Source of the DNA: Micractinium sp. NFX-FRZ
Taxonomy: Eukaryota; Chlorophyta; Trebouxiophyceae; Chlorellales; Chlorellaceae
DNA: 20,834 nucleotides
Reading direction: 5' to 3'
Assembly: GCA_029339195.1 (NCBI GenBank)
Contig: JAPTJF010000692.1
Location: forward strand, 1-20,834
The stretch's first letter is position 1. Each line of letters begins with the position of its first letter. Shown here piece by piece: positions 1 to 7,610 of the stretch. Both the position numbers and the translations under genes were made by a program. Below the pieces are notes generated by a model. It was not told where the DNA came from. It saw nothing but the letters and a program-made list of their open reading frames with translations, and did not search any database.

Positions 1-82
1 CGGCCGCCGACCGCAGGGGCCGCGGCCGAGCCGCCAAACGCGAAGCTCTTTTGTGGTGTGCTCTAGAAGGAAGGAAGTCCAG

Positions 83-477
83 GCTCGGCTTCACGACGAC
101 GCCTGGCACCTCCAAGCAGCGGCAGGTGGGGCGGAGCTGACCCCAGCCTCTCTTGATTTCTAACACTCGTCTGCCCTCGTACCCACTCAACTTTACATGA
201 ACCCTCTTCCTCTCAGCAGAGCGATGAGCTGGAAGCAATGCTGGAGGCGCTCACAACCGCCATGGGTGCCTCCCCACGCCTGCGGCAGCTCCAGCTGTCC
301 CCGGCGGCGTGGTTTGTGCTGCCCAGCGGCGCGCTGGTGCCGGCTGCTGCGCTGCAATCCCCCTCTGGCAGCCAGCTGCTGCAAGACTGCTGGCCAGGGG
401 TGGCGCTGGCGCAAGAAGAGGAAGGGGGCGGCACTAGCTGGCTGACCCTGACGTGGCAGCCTGCGTGCCACCCGTGA
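83..477 (+). CDS. 3' end of an unrecognised gene (last exon 217-477, possible penultimate exon 83-125)
   Basis: A pyrimidine-rich tract ending in CAG at 214-216 is followed by an open frame that starts QSDELEAMLEALTTAM and runs 86 codons to TGA at 475-477. The segment is Leu/Ala/Gln-rich (RLRQLQLSP follows) and ends ...WLTLTWQPACHP. Only phase 0 entry stays open, because phase 1 meets TGA at once. A candidate penultimate exon, 83-125, is bounded by CCAG and GTGGGG. It would join in phase 0 and add LGFTTTPGTSKQRQ, but I hold it at low confidence. No family is recognisable from this C-terminal fragment, and the start lies left of the window. No TGTAA occurs on the plus strand just after the stop, so its 3' end is unplaced. 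Confidence 0.5.
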
Positions 478-541
478 GCGCTGCCACTAAGTATCGCACT
501 GCCGCCTGTGCACACTGCCGTTCGTCCATCCGCTTGCAGCG

Positions 542-546
542 TTTAC
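542..546 (-). promoter_or_regulatory. Putative polyadenylation signal of the 842-1693 gene
   Basis: Plus-strand TTACA reads TGTAA on the minus strand, about 296 nt past the stop codon at 842-844. TGTAA is the usual chlorophyte nuclear polyadenylation motif. It lies only about 65 bp from the plus-strand stop at 477, so the two genes converge with little or no spacer. Confidence 0.5.
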
Positions 547-841
547 AGCTTGCTAACTACGAGCAGCAAGACTGCTTGATTTTGTGAGTGAGCACTCGAT
601 TTCACCAGTTCAAAGTTGCATGCAAGGCAGCCAGAAGGGCAGGCGGAAGGGGTCGGAGCAAGATGCACATCAAGGCTGGCAGGTTTCAAACGGATGGCAA
701 AGGCATGGTTGAGCCAGGGGCTGGCAGCATGAGCTGGCCAGTTGGGATCCCGCGTGGAGAGCAGTGCAGCACACAGAGCAAGAGACTTGCCCTGCCTGGG
801 ACTCTGTTGCAGCTCCAGCCTCGCGCCTCTTCGGCCCTCAT

Positions 842-1693
842 TCAAACCCCGCCAGCGGCCGGCGCCGGCGCGGGGGCGGGGGCGAGCGGCAGGGCGGCGG
901 TGCCACGGAAGCGCCAGGCCTGCCTGAGCACGCCGGCCAGGGTGGCGGTCAGCTGCTGCATGGATCGGCTCCTCAGAGCCTCGTACTTGGTGCTAAACGC
1001 GTCGTCGCTGTCTGGCAGCACGGGAGGCGAGGAGGCACCGGTGACGCCGGTAGCCGCCGCCAATGCGGCCATCGTGTTGGGCCCTGCAGCCACCTGCCGG
1101 AGCGCCTGCTGGACTTTCAGCTGCTGCTGCTCCCGCATGTAGTCGCACGCCTTGTTCCTGATATTGACCGAGGCCAACCCGCGTGCATCTGCCCCCCATA
1201 TTGACAGGCACGTGACCTTGATGCCGTCGCCGCCGTGCGCCCGCGCTTGCCTGCTGATGGCAACACTCTCGGGCAGCAGGTGCCGCACCTGCACGCTGCT
1301 CCAGCCAACTGCGTAGGAAACGTTCCAGTCGGGCAGCTGCAGGCTGAAGCGCTCGCCTGCCTCCAAGTCCCAACCGCTTGCAGCCGTAAGCACCAGGTCG
1401 CCAGCAAAGGCTTCAATGCCTGCGGCCGTGGCTGGCACCGCGAACAGCAGCCCCCTGCCATCCCCCATGGATGACTCCCCCTCCTCGTCGTCAGCTGGCT
1501 GGCAAGCCATGCCGTAGTGCACTGCCACCTCCAGCCCCGCGGCCGCCGCCCGCGGGCGCACGTGCAGCAGCACGGTGAGCGAGGCTTCATAATTGTGCGA
1601 CAGCTGCAGCCTGATGTAGCTGGGCTGCACCGGCGGCGCTGCCAGCTCGGCGATAGCTTCCGCCAGCGGGTGGGGCCCCCGGCTGGCCGCCAT
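842..1693 (-). CDS. Unrecognised protein, 283 aa (possible N-terminal extension to 2140)
   Basis: An intron-less frame reads from ATG 1693-1691 (MAASRGPHPLAEAIAEL) to the stop at 842. The middle looks like a real globular domain: SYIRLQLSHNYEASLTVLLH, then FSLQLPDWNVSYAVGWSSVQ and IKVTCLSIWGADARGLASV. The tail is helical (DYMREQQQLKVQQALRQ) and ends in an Ala-Pro repeat. I recognise no family. The same frame stays open upstream to an ATG at 2140. A GT donor at 1851 and an AG acceptor at 1696 would splice that segment to this one in phase (...LLVTSLK-A-MAAS). A longer two-exon protein starting 48 bp from the E1-alpha start codon is therefore possible. I prefer the shorter start because it leaves room for two 5' leaders. 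Confidence 0.55.
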   Translation of the reverse strand: MAASRGPHPLAEAIAELAAPPVQPSYIRLQLSHNYEASLTVLLHVRPRAAAAGLEVAVHYGMACQPADDEEGESSMGDGRGLLFAVPATAAGIEAFAGDLVLTAASGWDLEAGERFSLQLPDWNVSYAVGWSSVQVRHLLPESVAISRQARAHGGDGIKVTCLSIWGADARGLASVNIRNKACDYMREQQQLKVQQALRQVAAGPNTMAALAAATGVTGASSPPVLPDSDDAFSTKYEALRSRSMQQLTATLAGVLRQAWRFRGTAALPLAPAPAPAPAAGGV

Positions 1694-2188
1694 GGCTGGG
1701 AGGCTGGGAGGCGGGGGAGGCGGCCGCGCCTGCAGGCGGAGGGGGCGTGCAGGCGGCAGGTCGAAGGCAGCGGCTGCTGGGTTGCGACTGCTCCGTGAGC
1801 GCCTGAGCTTAGATGCAGCCCTGAAAGCTGGCGCCCGCGAGTGCTTCTCACCTTTGAGGCTCGTCACAAGCAGAGTGCGCTCCTCCCTGGCGAAGAGGAA
1901 GATGAGGGGGCACTCAGAAGGAGCCGGATGCCTGCCGCCTGGACGAGACGCCAGAAAGCACCCAAGCCACACCGTTTCTTTCCACCTCGGTTCCACCTCG
2001 GAATGCCGGTGCTCGAAGAGACCCGAGTCCGCCAGGCTCCCCAGCAAATATCGAAAATTGCCTTCGACACTGCAGCCTGCCGCCTGCGCTGTCTGTGGCC
2101 GGTGCCCCTGCGCCTCCCTGCCTTGGACGCCTTCCGCCATCTCCCGCAGTTCAACCAGTGCAAGGAAGCGTGACGGGGATCAGGAGCC
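1694..2188. promoter_or_regulatory. Shared head-to-head 5' region of the 842-1693 gene and E1-alpha
   Basis: The two start codons face away from each other across about 495 bp (48 bp if the longer minus-strand protein is used). No TATA box is evident. The stretch must hold both 5' leaders and any promoter elements. Whether it is truly bidirectional is inferred from layout alone. Confidence 0.4.
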
Positions 2189-5100
2189 ATGCTGGCAGCG
2201 CTCGCAGGCCGAGCCACTCGAGCGGCGGTCGCAGGCAGCACCGGCGCCACCGCTGCCGGCGGCCTGACGGCTCGGCAGCAGCGCAGGGCTCTGACCATCA
2301 CTTCTGTTGAGGGGGAGACGGTCACTGGGGAGGTGAGGACATCAAGAAATAATCCCAACTGCCTTCCCTCATTTGGCTGGGCGGAGGCACCAGCTGCCTC
2401 AACTGACCTTCCGTTCACCTCCCGCCTGCCGCCTGGTCCTCCATTTGCCTGGCGCTCTGCTGCTGCCAACACTCAGTGCTGTGGTGCACCCACCTCCCCA
2501 CCAGCTGCGCACCAACTTCCTTCCTCTTGATGCAACCCCACGCCCCTCCCCTTTGCTACTGGTCCTCATCAGGTGAACGCCTACAAGACGCACCGGCTGG
2601 AGCAGGGGCCGGGAACCAGCGTGAGCGCCACCAAGGGCGAGCTGATGCAGTACTTTGCAGGTGGGCGGGCACGCCAGCCGGGCGCCAGCAGGTCAGAGTT
2701 GGCACAGGCTTGCTCCATGTATGGAGATCAGCGCAGATGCACTCACTGCACCTCCCCCGCCTGGCTCCACTGCCTGCCCGCTGTACTGCCTGCCCGCACT
2801 GCCCCGCAGACATGTACCGCCTGCGCCGCATGGAGATCAGTGCTGACATGCTGTACAAGGCCAAGCAGATCCGGGGCTTCTGCCACCTGTGAGGCTGCGG
2901 GTGGGGGAGGAGCGCTGTGCGTGCTGAGGAGGAGGGTATGCTGGGAAGGGCAGCAGGGGCGTGGCTGTTGAAGGGAGAGTATATTAGGGGCTTCTGCCGC
3001 CTTTGAGGTGCTGCGCATGCTAGGAGGGTGTGGTTTGTGAGGGGAGAGGAGGACAGATGCGTGGCGCATGCCGCCCGCCCGCCTGCAAGCTGTGTCATCG
3101 AAGTACAGCTGCTGCGCCTGCACCCCGCCCCATGCAACCCTCAGCCCACATGCTCCTCCCAGCAGCTCAGACCTGCGCTGCGCTGCACTTATGTATGGTG
3201 CAGGTACGATGGGCAGGAGGCGGTTGTGGTGGGGATGGAGGCGGCGCTGCAGAAGAGCGACTCGATCATCACTTCCTGTGAGGGGGCCATGGAGGGATGC
3301 GAGGTTGCAGGATGGGCAGGGTGGGGGTAAGGGCATGGCGTGACAAAAGGGTGAGCGGCACGGGAGTGAGGAGGGCTGCCAAGGAACGCCTGCCGCCCTC
3401 CCTCACTGGCAACCATCTGCGCTGCGCTCTGCTGCTACTGTGCCGCCCCACCACCGGCGCAAGCGCCCCTGCCGTTGCTGCATCCGGGCCAGATCTTCAC
3501 CACGCCACGCGTGTCTATGCCTACTGGGCACTCCCACTGGAACCCTCACCCCTCCCGCTGCTGCACCCGGCGCAAATCATGACCACGCCATGCATGTCAC
3601 GCCTACTGGGCGCCCCCAATACCCTACCTACCATGCGCTGCACCGCATGCTGCGCAGATCGTGACCACGCCACGCATGTCATGCGAGGTGGCACCGTGCT
3701 GGAGGTCATTGGAGAGCTGATGGGGAGGATCGTGGGGGCCTCCAAGGTGTGTGCTCTTAGGTCTTAGGGTTGCTCTTAACGTGACGTGCAAGGCACATGT
3801 TCGTTTTTTTGAAAAGGCATTGGGGATGTTGTGGGGGCAGGCCATGGGAGAATTGAGTCTGCGGTGGGTCGCTGCTGCAGGATAGCTAGCTGCAAATGCT
3901 ACAGTGGTGCAATGCAAGGGAGGGCAGCCTGGGAAGGAAGCATGCATCTAACTTTAGGGTAGGGTGCCCACTCACCTTCCACACTCGCCGCCCCGTACGG
4001 CACGCGCGCCCTGCCTGCCTGTGAGGCTGCCCCGCCCGCCAGGTCTCTCCCCGCTCGCCAGCTTTGCCCCGGCCATTCATAGACTCACAGCAGCACGGTT
4101 TGCCGCACCCTATGTGTGTGTGCAGGGTAAGGGCGGCTCCATGCACCTGTACCGCAGGCAGGACAACTTCTTCGGGGGGCAGGGCATCGTGGGCGCGCAG
4201 GTGGGCGGGCAGGTGCAGGAGGCGCAGCAGGAGGCGCAGGAAGAGGCACAGCCCTGCCATTTCTGCCATGTGTCGTCTCGCATGCACGGTGTTTGTTGGG
4301 TCGTTGGCAGGCTTCCGGCCGTCAAGCTCCTCGCTCCCTATGCTCCCCGGCCCCCCACCCCGTCTTAAGCAGGTGCCCTTGGGTGCCGGCCTGGCACTGG
4401 CGCACCAGTACCGAGGAGATGGGGGCGTGGCTGTGGCTATGTACGGAGACGGCGCAGCCAACCAGGTGTGTGCAAGCGGCTGCGTGTGCCTGCCTGCCTG
4501 CCTGCCCTGCCGCGCCCCCATCACCCCCTCCCAGGGCCAGATCTCCAGGTATATCCACATGTCCCCCTCTTTCACGGAATGCATCGCCCTCTTTCTGCCT
4601 GCCCGCATCAAGAATCATCGTTACTTCTCTTCCTCTGCCCCTACACCTCTTGTGTTTCATTTCCGCCCGCCGCCCCACCCCCGGACTGCCATCCCTGCCC
4701 TGCCCTGCCCTGCCCCTGCCCCTGCCCTGCCCACCCCCTGCAGGGCCAGATCTTCGAGTCCTTCAACATGGCCGCCCTGTGGGACCTGCCCTGCATCTTT
4801 GTGTGCGAGAACAACCACTACGGTGGGTAATGGGTGGATGGGTGGTTAAATGTGACTGGACACTCGGTGGAATGGAGGGTGCGCTTGCTCGGTGATGGCA
4901 GAGGTGCCCCTGTGTGGGCACACCTGGTTCAACCCATGAGCAGCCGGGCAGAAGAGGCGCCCCTGTTGGTTGCACATCCATCCACCGCCTCCTCTGACCT
5001 GCTGCTCACAGGCCCACCCAGGCCGTCGCTGTGCCCGCCTCCCTGCCCCCCTGCCCCCCTGGTCTGCACTGCGTGCTCACGCACCCACCCCTGCTCACCC

Positions 5101-6991
5101 ACCATCTTGGGGTTGCTGCCCGCAGGCATGGGCACCGCCGAGTGGCGCGCCGCCAAGAGCCCCGCCTACTACACACGCGGCGACTACATGCCTGGCATCC
5201 AGGTGGGTGAGACAGCAGGCGAGCTGTTTTTCTGAAGTTCCAGAGGTGGACTCAACTCCTCTTAGCGGCGAATTTGAGTGGAGCACTGTGCCACACGTCT
5301 GCCCCCCCTTGCCCCCCCCCCCCCTGCAGTGCGACGGCATGGACGTGCTGGCAGTCAGGCAGGCCTTTGCCTTTGCCAAGCAGCACGCGCAGACCACAGG
5401 TGCGGGGGCAGCTGCATGGCCAGCCACTCTCTCTCTTTCTCCTACTCTCTCCTCCCGCACACCCTGCTCCCCCACCCGCCTTCACTTATGTCGCTCTGCA
5501 CACATGCCAAGCATGCCTGCAGGCCCGCTCATTTTGGAGGTGGACACGTACCGCTACCACGGCCACTCCATGTCCGACCCCGGCTCCACCTACCGCACCC
5601 GCGACGAAATCTCTTCCATCCGCCAGAAGCGGGACCCCCTGGAGAGCGTCAGGTGGGGGAGTGTGTGTTTTGACAATGACACAGGGACAGCGGCGGGGGA
5701 GGGGATCACAGGGGTGGGGCACCACCGCTGCGAGTGGGTGGGAGATACCAACAGCGGCGCAAACAAGGGGTTGGGGGCGGGGACGCTCTCCAGGGGGTGG
5801 GGCACCAACAACGCTGCGCAGCTGCCGGGCCGTGCAGCTCGGGCCCGGCCACAGCTATGCCGCAATTCCTCCCCCAGCCAGCACGCCGCCTCCGCCTGCC
5901 CACCTGGCCCCTCCCGGAAGGGGGGTCAGCCTGGGCCTTGTTTGGTTGCCCCAGTGGATGCCTGATCGGTCCTGCCCTCACCTCGTGTGTCGTCAATACA
6001 ACGTCGGCTCATCGCTTGGAGCTGCTTTGCTGATCCCATGTGGGCAGGAAGCTGCTGCTGGATGCTGAGCTGGCGGAGGTGTCGGAGATCAAGGGCGTTG
6101 AGAAGGTGAGGTGGCCGCCATGGAGATAAGTGGCCATGCAGCGGGGGCGGGAGTGGTCTCCCTTCATCCCTCCATGCGTGCGGAGCAGGGAGCGACAGGG
6201 CGTGCTGTGCAGCGCTGTGCACCGCTGTCGAGCGCGCTCCTCTGCCAATCCAGAGGCCCGCTGGCCTTCCCCAATTACAGCACCACTCACCTGCGCGCAC
6301 ACATCCATTCCCCACTTCGTGACGCCTTCCCCGTTGGCACCGGTGTGTGCTGCCCGTTCAGCAGGAGGGGGCAGCGGCCACTGCTCCCCCCCCACTCACC
6401 TCCCCCCCCACTCCCTTGCTGCCCGTGTGCCCAAATACCCCGACTGCCGTGTGCAGCGCGTGAAGCAGGAGGTGGAGGAGGCGATTGCCAAGGCCAAGGA
6501 GGCGCCCTACCCCCCCATGGAAGACTTGTGGTCCAACATCTACAAAGGTGGGGCCCTGATAAAGGGCTGGGCTGGGCTTGAAGGCCTGGCCAAAAATACC
6601 GGCCTGTGCTGGCCTGGGCTGAGCTGTGCTGGGCAACGATGCCGGCCTGTGCTGTGCTGTGCTGTGCTGTGCTGGGCAGTGGCACGGACTGGGCTGGGCC
6701 ATCGTGCTGCCGCATCCGGCAGCTGCCCTCGTGTGGTTTGCAGTGCCAGGGTCCAGCTGAAGCTCAGGAAGAAGGCAGGCGGTAGAGGCGGGTGCTGCGG
6801 GCATGCAGCACAGGCAGCAAACCGTGGGATCGGCTTGACGGCACCCCTCGTGCGCGCAGGCAGCGCAGGCAGCGAACCGTGGGTTGGCTTGATGGCACCT
6901 GCTGCCCTGTCCCTTGCTTCGTGCAGCCCCACTGGGCGCCGAGATGCGCGGCATCGTCAGCACCCACAAGCAGCGGCTGCCAACAAAGTGA
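2189..6991 (+). CDS. PDHA1: Pyruvate dehydrogenase E1 component, alpha subunit, mitochondrial (14 exons, 403 aa)
   Basis: Exons: 2189-2332, 2573-2660, 2810-2888, 3204-3277, 3658-3746, 4126-4200, 4373-4465, 4744-4822, 5126-5202, 5330-5399, 5523-5652, 6048-6105, 6457-6547, 6927-6991. All introns are GT-AG, phase is kept throughout, and the length is normal for the family. E1-alpha pairs with E1-beta and binds thiamine diphosphate to decarboxylate pyruvate in the mitochondrial matrix complex. Residues 1-40 ([16 protein letters not shown]..., RQQRRALT) form a typical Arg/Ala mitochondrial presequence. Later landmarks are [41 protein letters not shown], and the thiamine-diphosphate motif with GDG at 208-210 and NN at 237-238. 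The phosphorylation loop [20 protein letters not shown] lies at about 299-318. Upstream is a divergent gene; downstream the large minus-strand gene converges. Confidence 0.97.
2716..2740 (+). repeat. Degenerate copy of exon 3 start inside intron 2 (E1-alpha)
   Basis: Intron 2 carries CATGTATGGAGATCAG followed by CGCAGATGC. This matches exon 3 (CATGTA...CATGGAGATCAG...CATGC, from 2811) with an internal loss of about 12 nt. It lies roughly 95-110 bp upstream of the real exon edge and is not in a usable frame. Confidence 0.55.
2983..3016 (+). repeat. Degenerate copy of exon 3 end plus donor inside intron 3 (E1-alpha)
   Basis: GGGGCTTCTGCCGCCTTTG at 2987-3005 repeats the exon 3 end at 2873-2891 (GGGGCTTCTGCCACCTGTG), offset 114 bp. 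The similarity continues into intron sequence (GAGG then CTGCG). The copy has TT where the real donor has GT, so that splice site is dead. Confidence 0.7.
3480..3700 (+). repeat. Three-copy tandem array containing the exon 5 acceptor edge (E1-alpha intron 4/exon 5)
   Basis: Real exon 5 begins at 3658 as ATCGTGACCACGCCACGCAT. Related copies begin at 3493 (ATCTTCACCACGCCACGCGT) and 3576 (ATCATGACCACGCCATGCAT), giving spacings of 83 and 82 bp. Each copy is preceded by a GCTGCA-rich stretch. The two upstream copies are followed by GCCTACTGGGC. Copy 1 keeps an AG before the exon-like edge, copy 2 has AA, and copy 3 is the functional site. Confidence 0.85.
4532..4544 (+). repeat. Copy of the exon 8 acceptor edge inside intron 7 (E1-alpha)
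   Basis: CAGGGCCAGATCT at 4532-4544 is identical to 4741-4753, which spans the real intron 7/exon 8 junction, 209 bp downstream. After it the match decays (CCACATG against CAACATG). The copy is closely followed by AG|GTATAT, so it could be a cryptic 14-nt exon. Confidence 0.6.
4688..4737 (+). repeat. (CCCTG/CCCCTG)n tract, intron 7 polypyrimidine region
   Basis: A run of CCCTG and CCCCTG units immediately precedes the exon 8 acceptor and serves as its pyrimidine tract. It is a simple, length-variable kind of repeat. Confidence 0.7.
6649..6674 (+). repeat. (TGTGC)n pentanucleotide repeat in E1-alpha intron 13
   Basis: About five perfect tandem copies of a 5-bp unit sit inside a longer GGCCTGTGCTGGCC-like imperfect repeat that fills the middle of the last intron. 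Confidence 0.8.
6811..6899 (+). repeat. Two-copy 55-bp tandem repeat upstream of the last E1-alpha exon
   Basis: CAGGCAGCAAACCGTGGGAT at 6811 recurs as CAGGCAGCGAACCGTGGGTT at 6866. Both continue with GGCTTGA-GGCACC. Each copy is followed by CGTGC...GCAG, so the acceptor-like end is duplicated too; only the second (AG at 6925-6926) is used. Confidence 0.75.
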
Positions 6992-7159
6992 AGAAGCTGA
7001 ACCGCAGTGCTGGCGCTGGCATGTTGAAAGCCCCAGCGGCCATTGTAGAGTGCGGCGGGGAGGTCGGGAGCACTTTGCGACTGTGGCGGCAGCGCCACCA
7101 TCCTCTGCCATGCTCCTCAATGCATGCCATGCTTCATTCTGAGGGTACCGCGGTAGTGC

Positions 7160-7164
7160 TGTAA
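7160..7164 (+). promoter_or_regulatory. Putative polyadenylation signal of the E1-alpha gene
   Basis: TGTAA occurs 169 nt after the stop codon (6989-6991), within a sensible 3' UTR length for an algal transcript. Confidence 0.5.
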
Positions 7165-7382
7165 GCAAGGTGCTGGGCCCCCAGCAAAGTAAAAGCCCCC
7201 ATGTCGGGGTACGGGCATCAGGCGGGCAACTTGTTGTGGCGGCGCCTGGCGCCGGGGCGCTGCCACGTGGCAGCCTGAGGCGAGCAGAGGTTGCTGTTGA
7301 CTGTGGGCTGCAACTGGCCGGGGCCCCGCTGCTGCGGGGCGCGGCCACGGGCGCTGGTGCCTGCCTGCCTCCCCATTCACAT

Positions 7383-7387
7383 TTACA
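7383..7387 (-). promoter_or_regulatory. Putative polyadenylation signal of the large minus-strand gene
   Basis: Plus-strand TTACA gives TGTAA on the minus strand, 224 nt after the stop at 7611-7613. It faces the E1-alpha signal at 7160, so the two transcripts probably end about 200 bp apart. The 6992-7610 interval holds only these two 3' regions, and I see no gene in it. Confidence 0.5.
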
Positions 7388-7610
7388 CCCATTGGCAACA
7401 TTGGTAAGCATCATGCGGATCGCGTTGTTTCAATCGTGCAGTGCATATTCCATGCAATTGGTCGGCATTTGCGTCAGTGATGCCCAGTGCCCCAAGTGTA
7501 TCATTTCTTCATTCGACCTCAGTTTAGGTCGAGCCTGCCGGCAAACTTGAGGCCGGTGCTGCCAGTTCAAACACAGGATGGGCAGTACGAAATGCGAGTG
7601 CAGTGCCCGC

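Noticed and set aside
3493..3575. Upstream exon 5 copy as a true alternative exon
   Set aside because: It changes the conserved YRDH motif to YLHH and has no clear donor in phase. Kept only as an echo or decoy.
6118..6140. Another CATGGAGAT-AGTG match to exon 3, in intron 12
   Set aside because: Short, far from exon 3 and not next to a related edge; chance is the simpler explanation.
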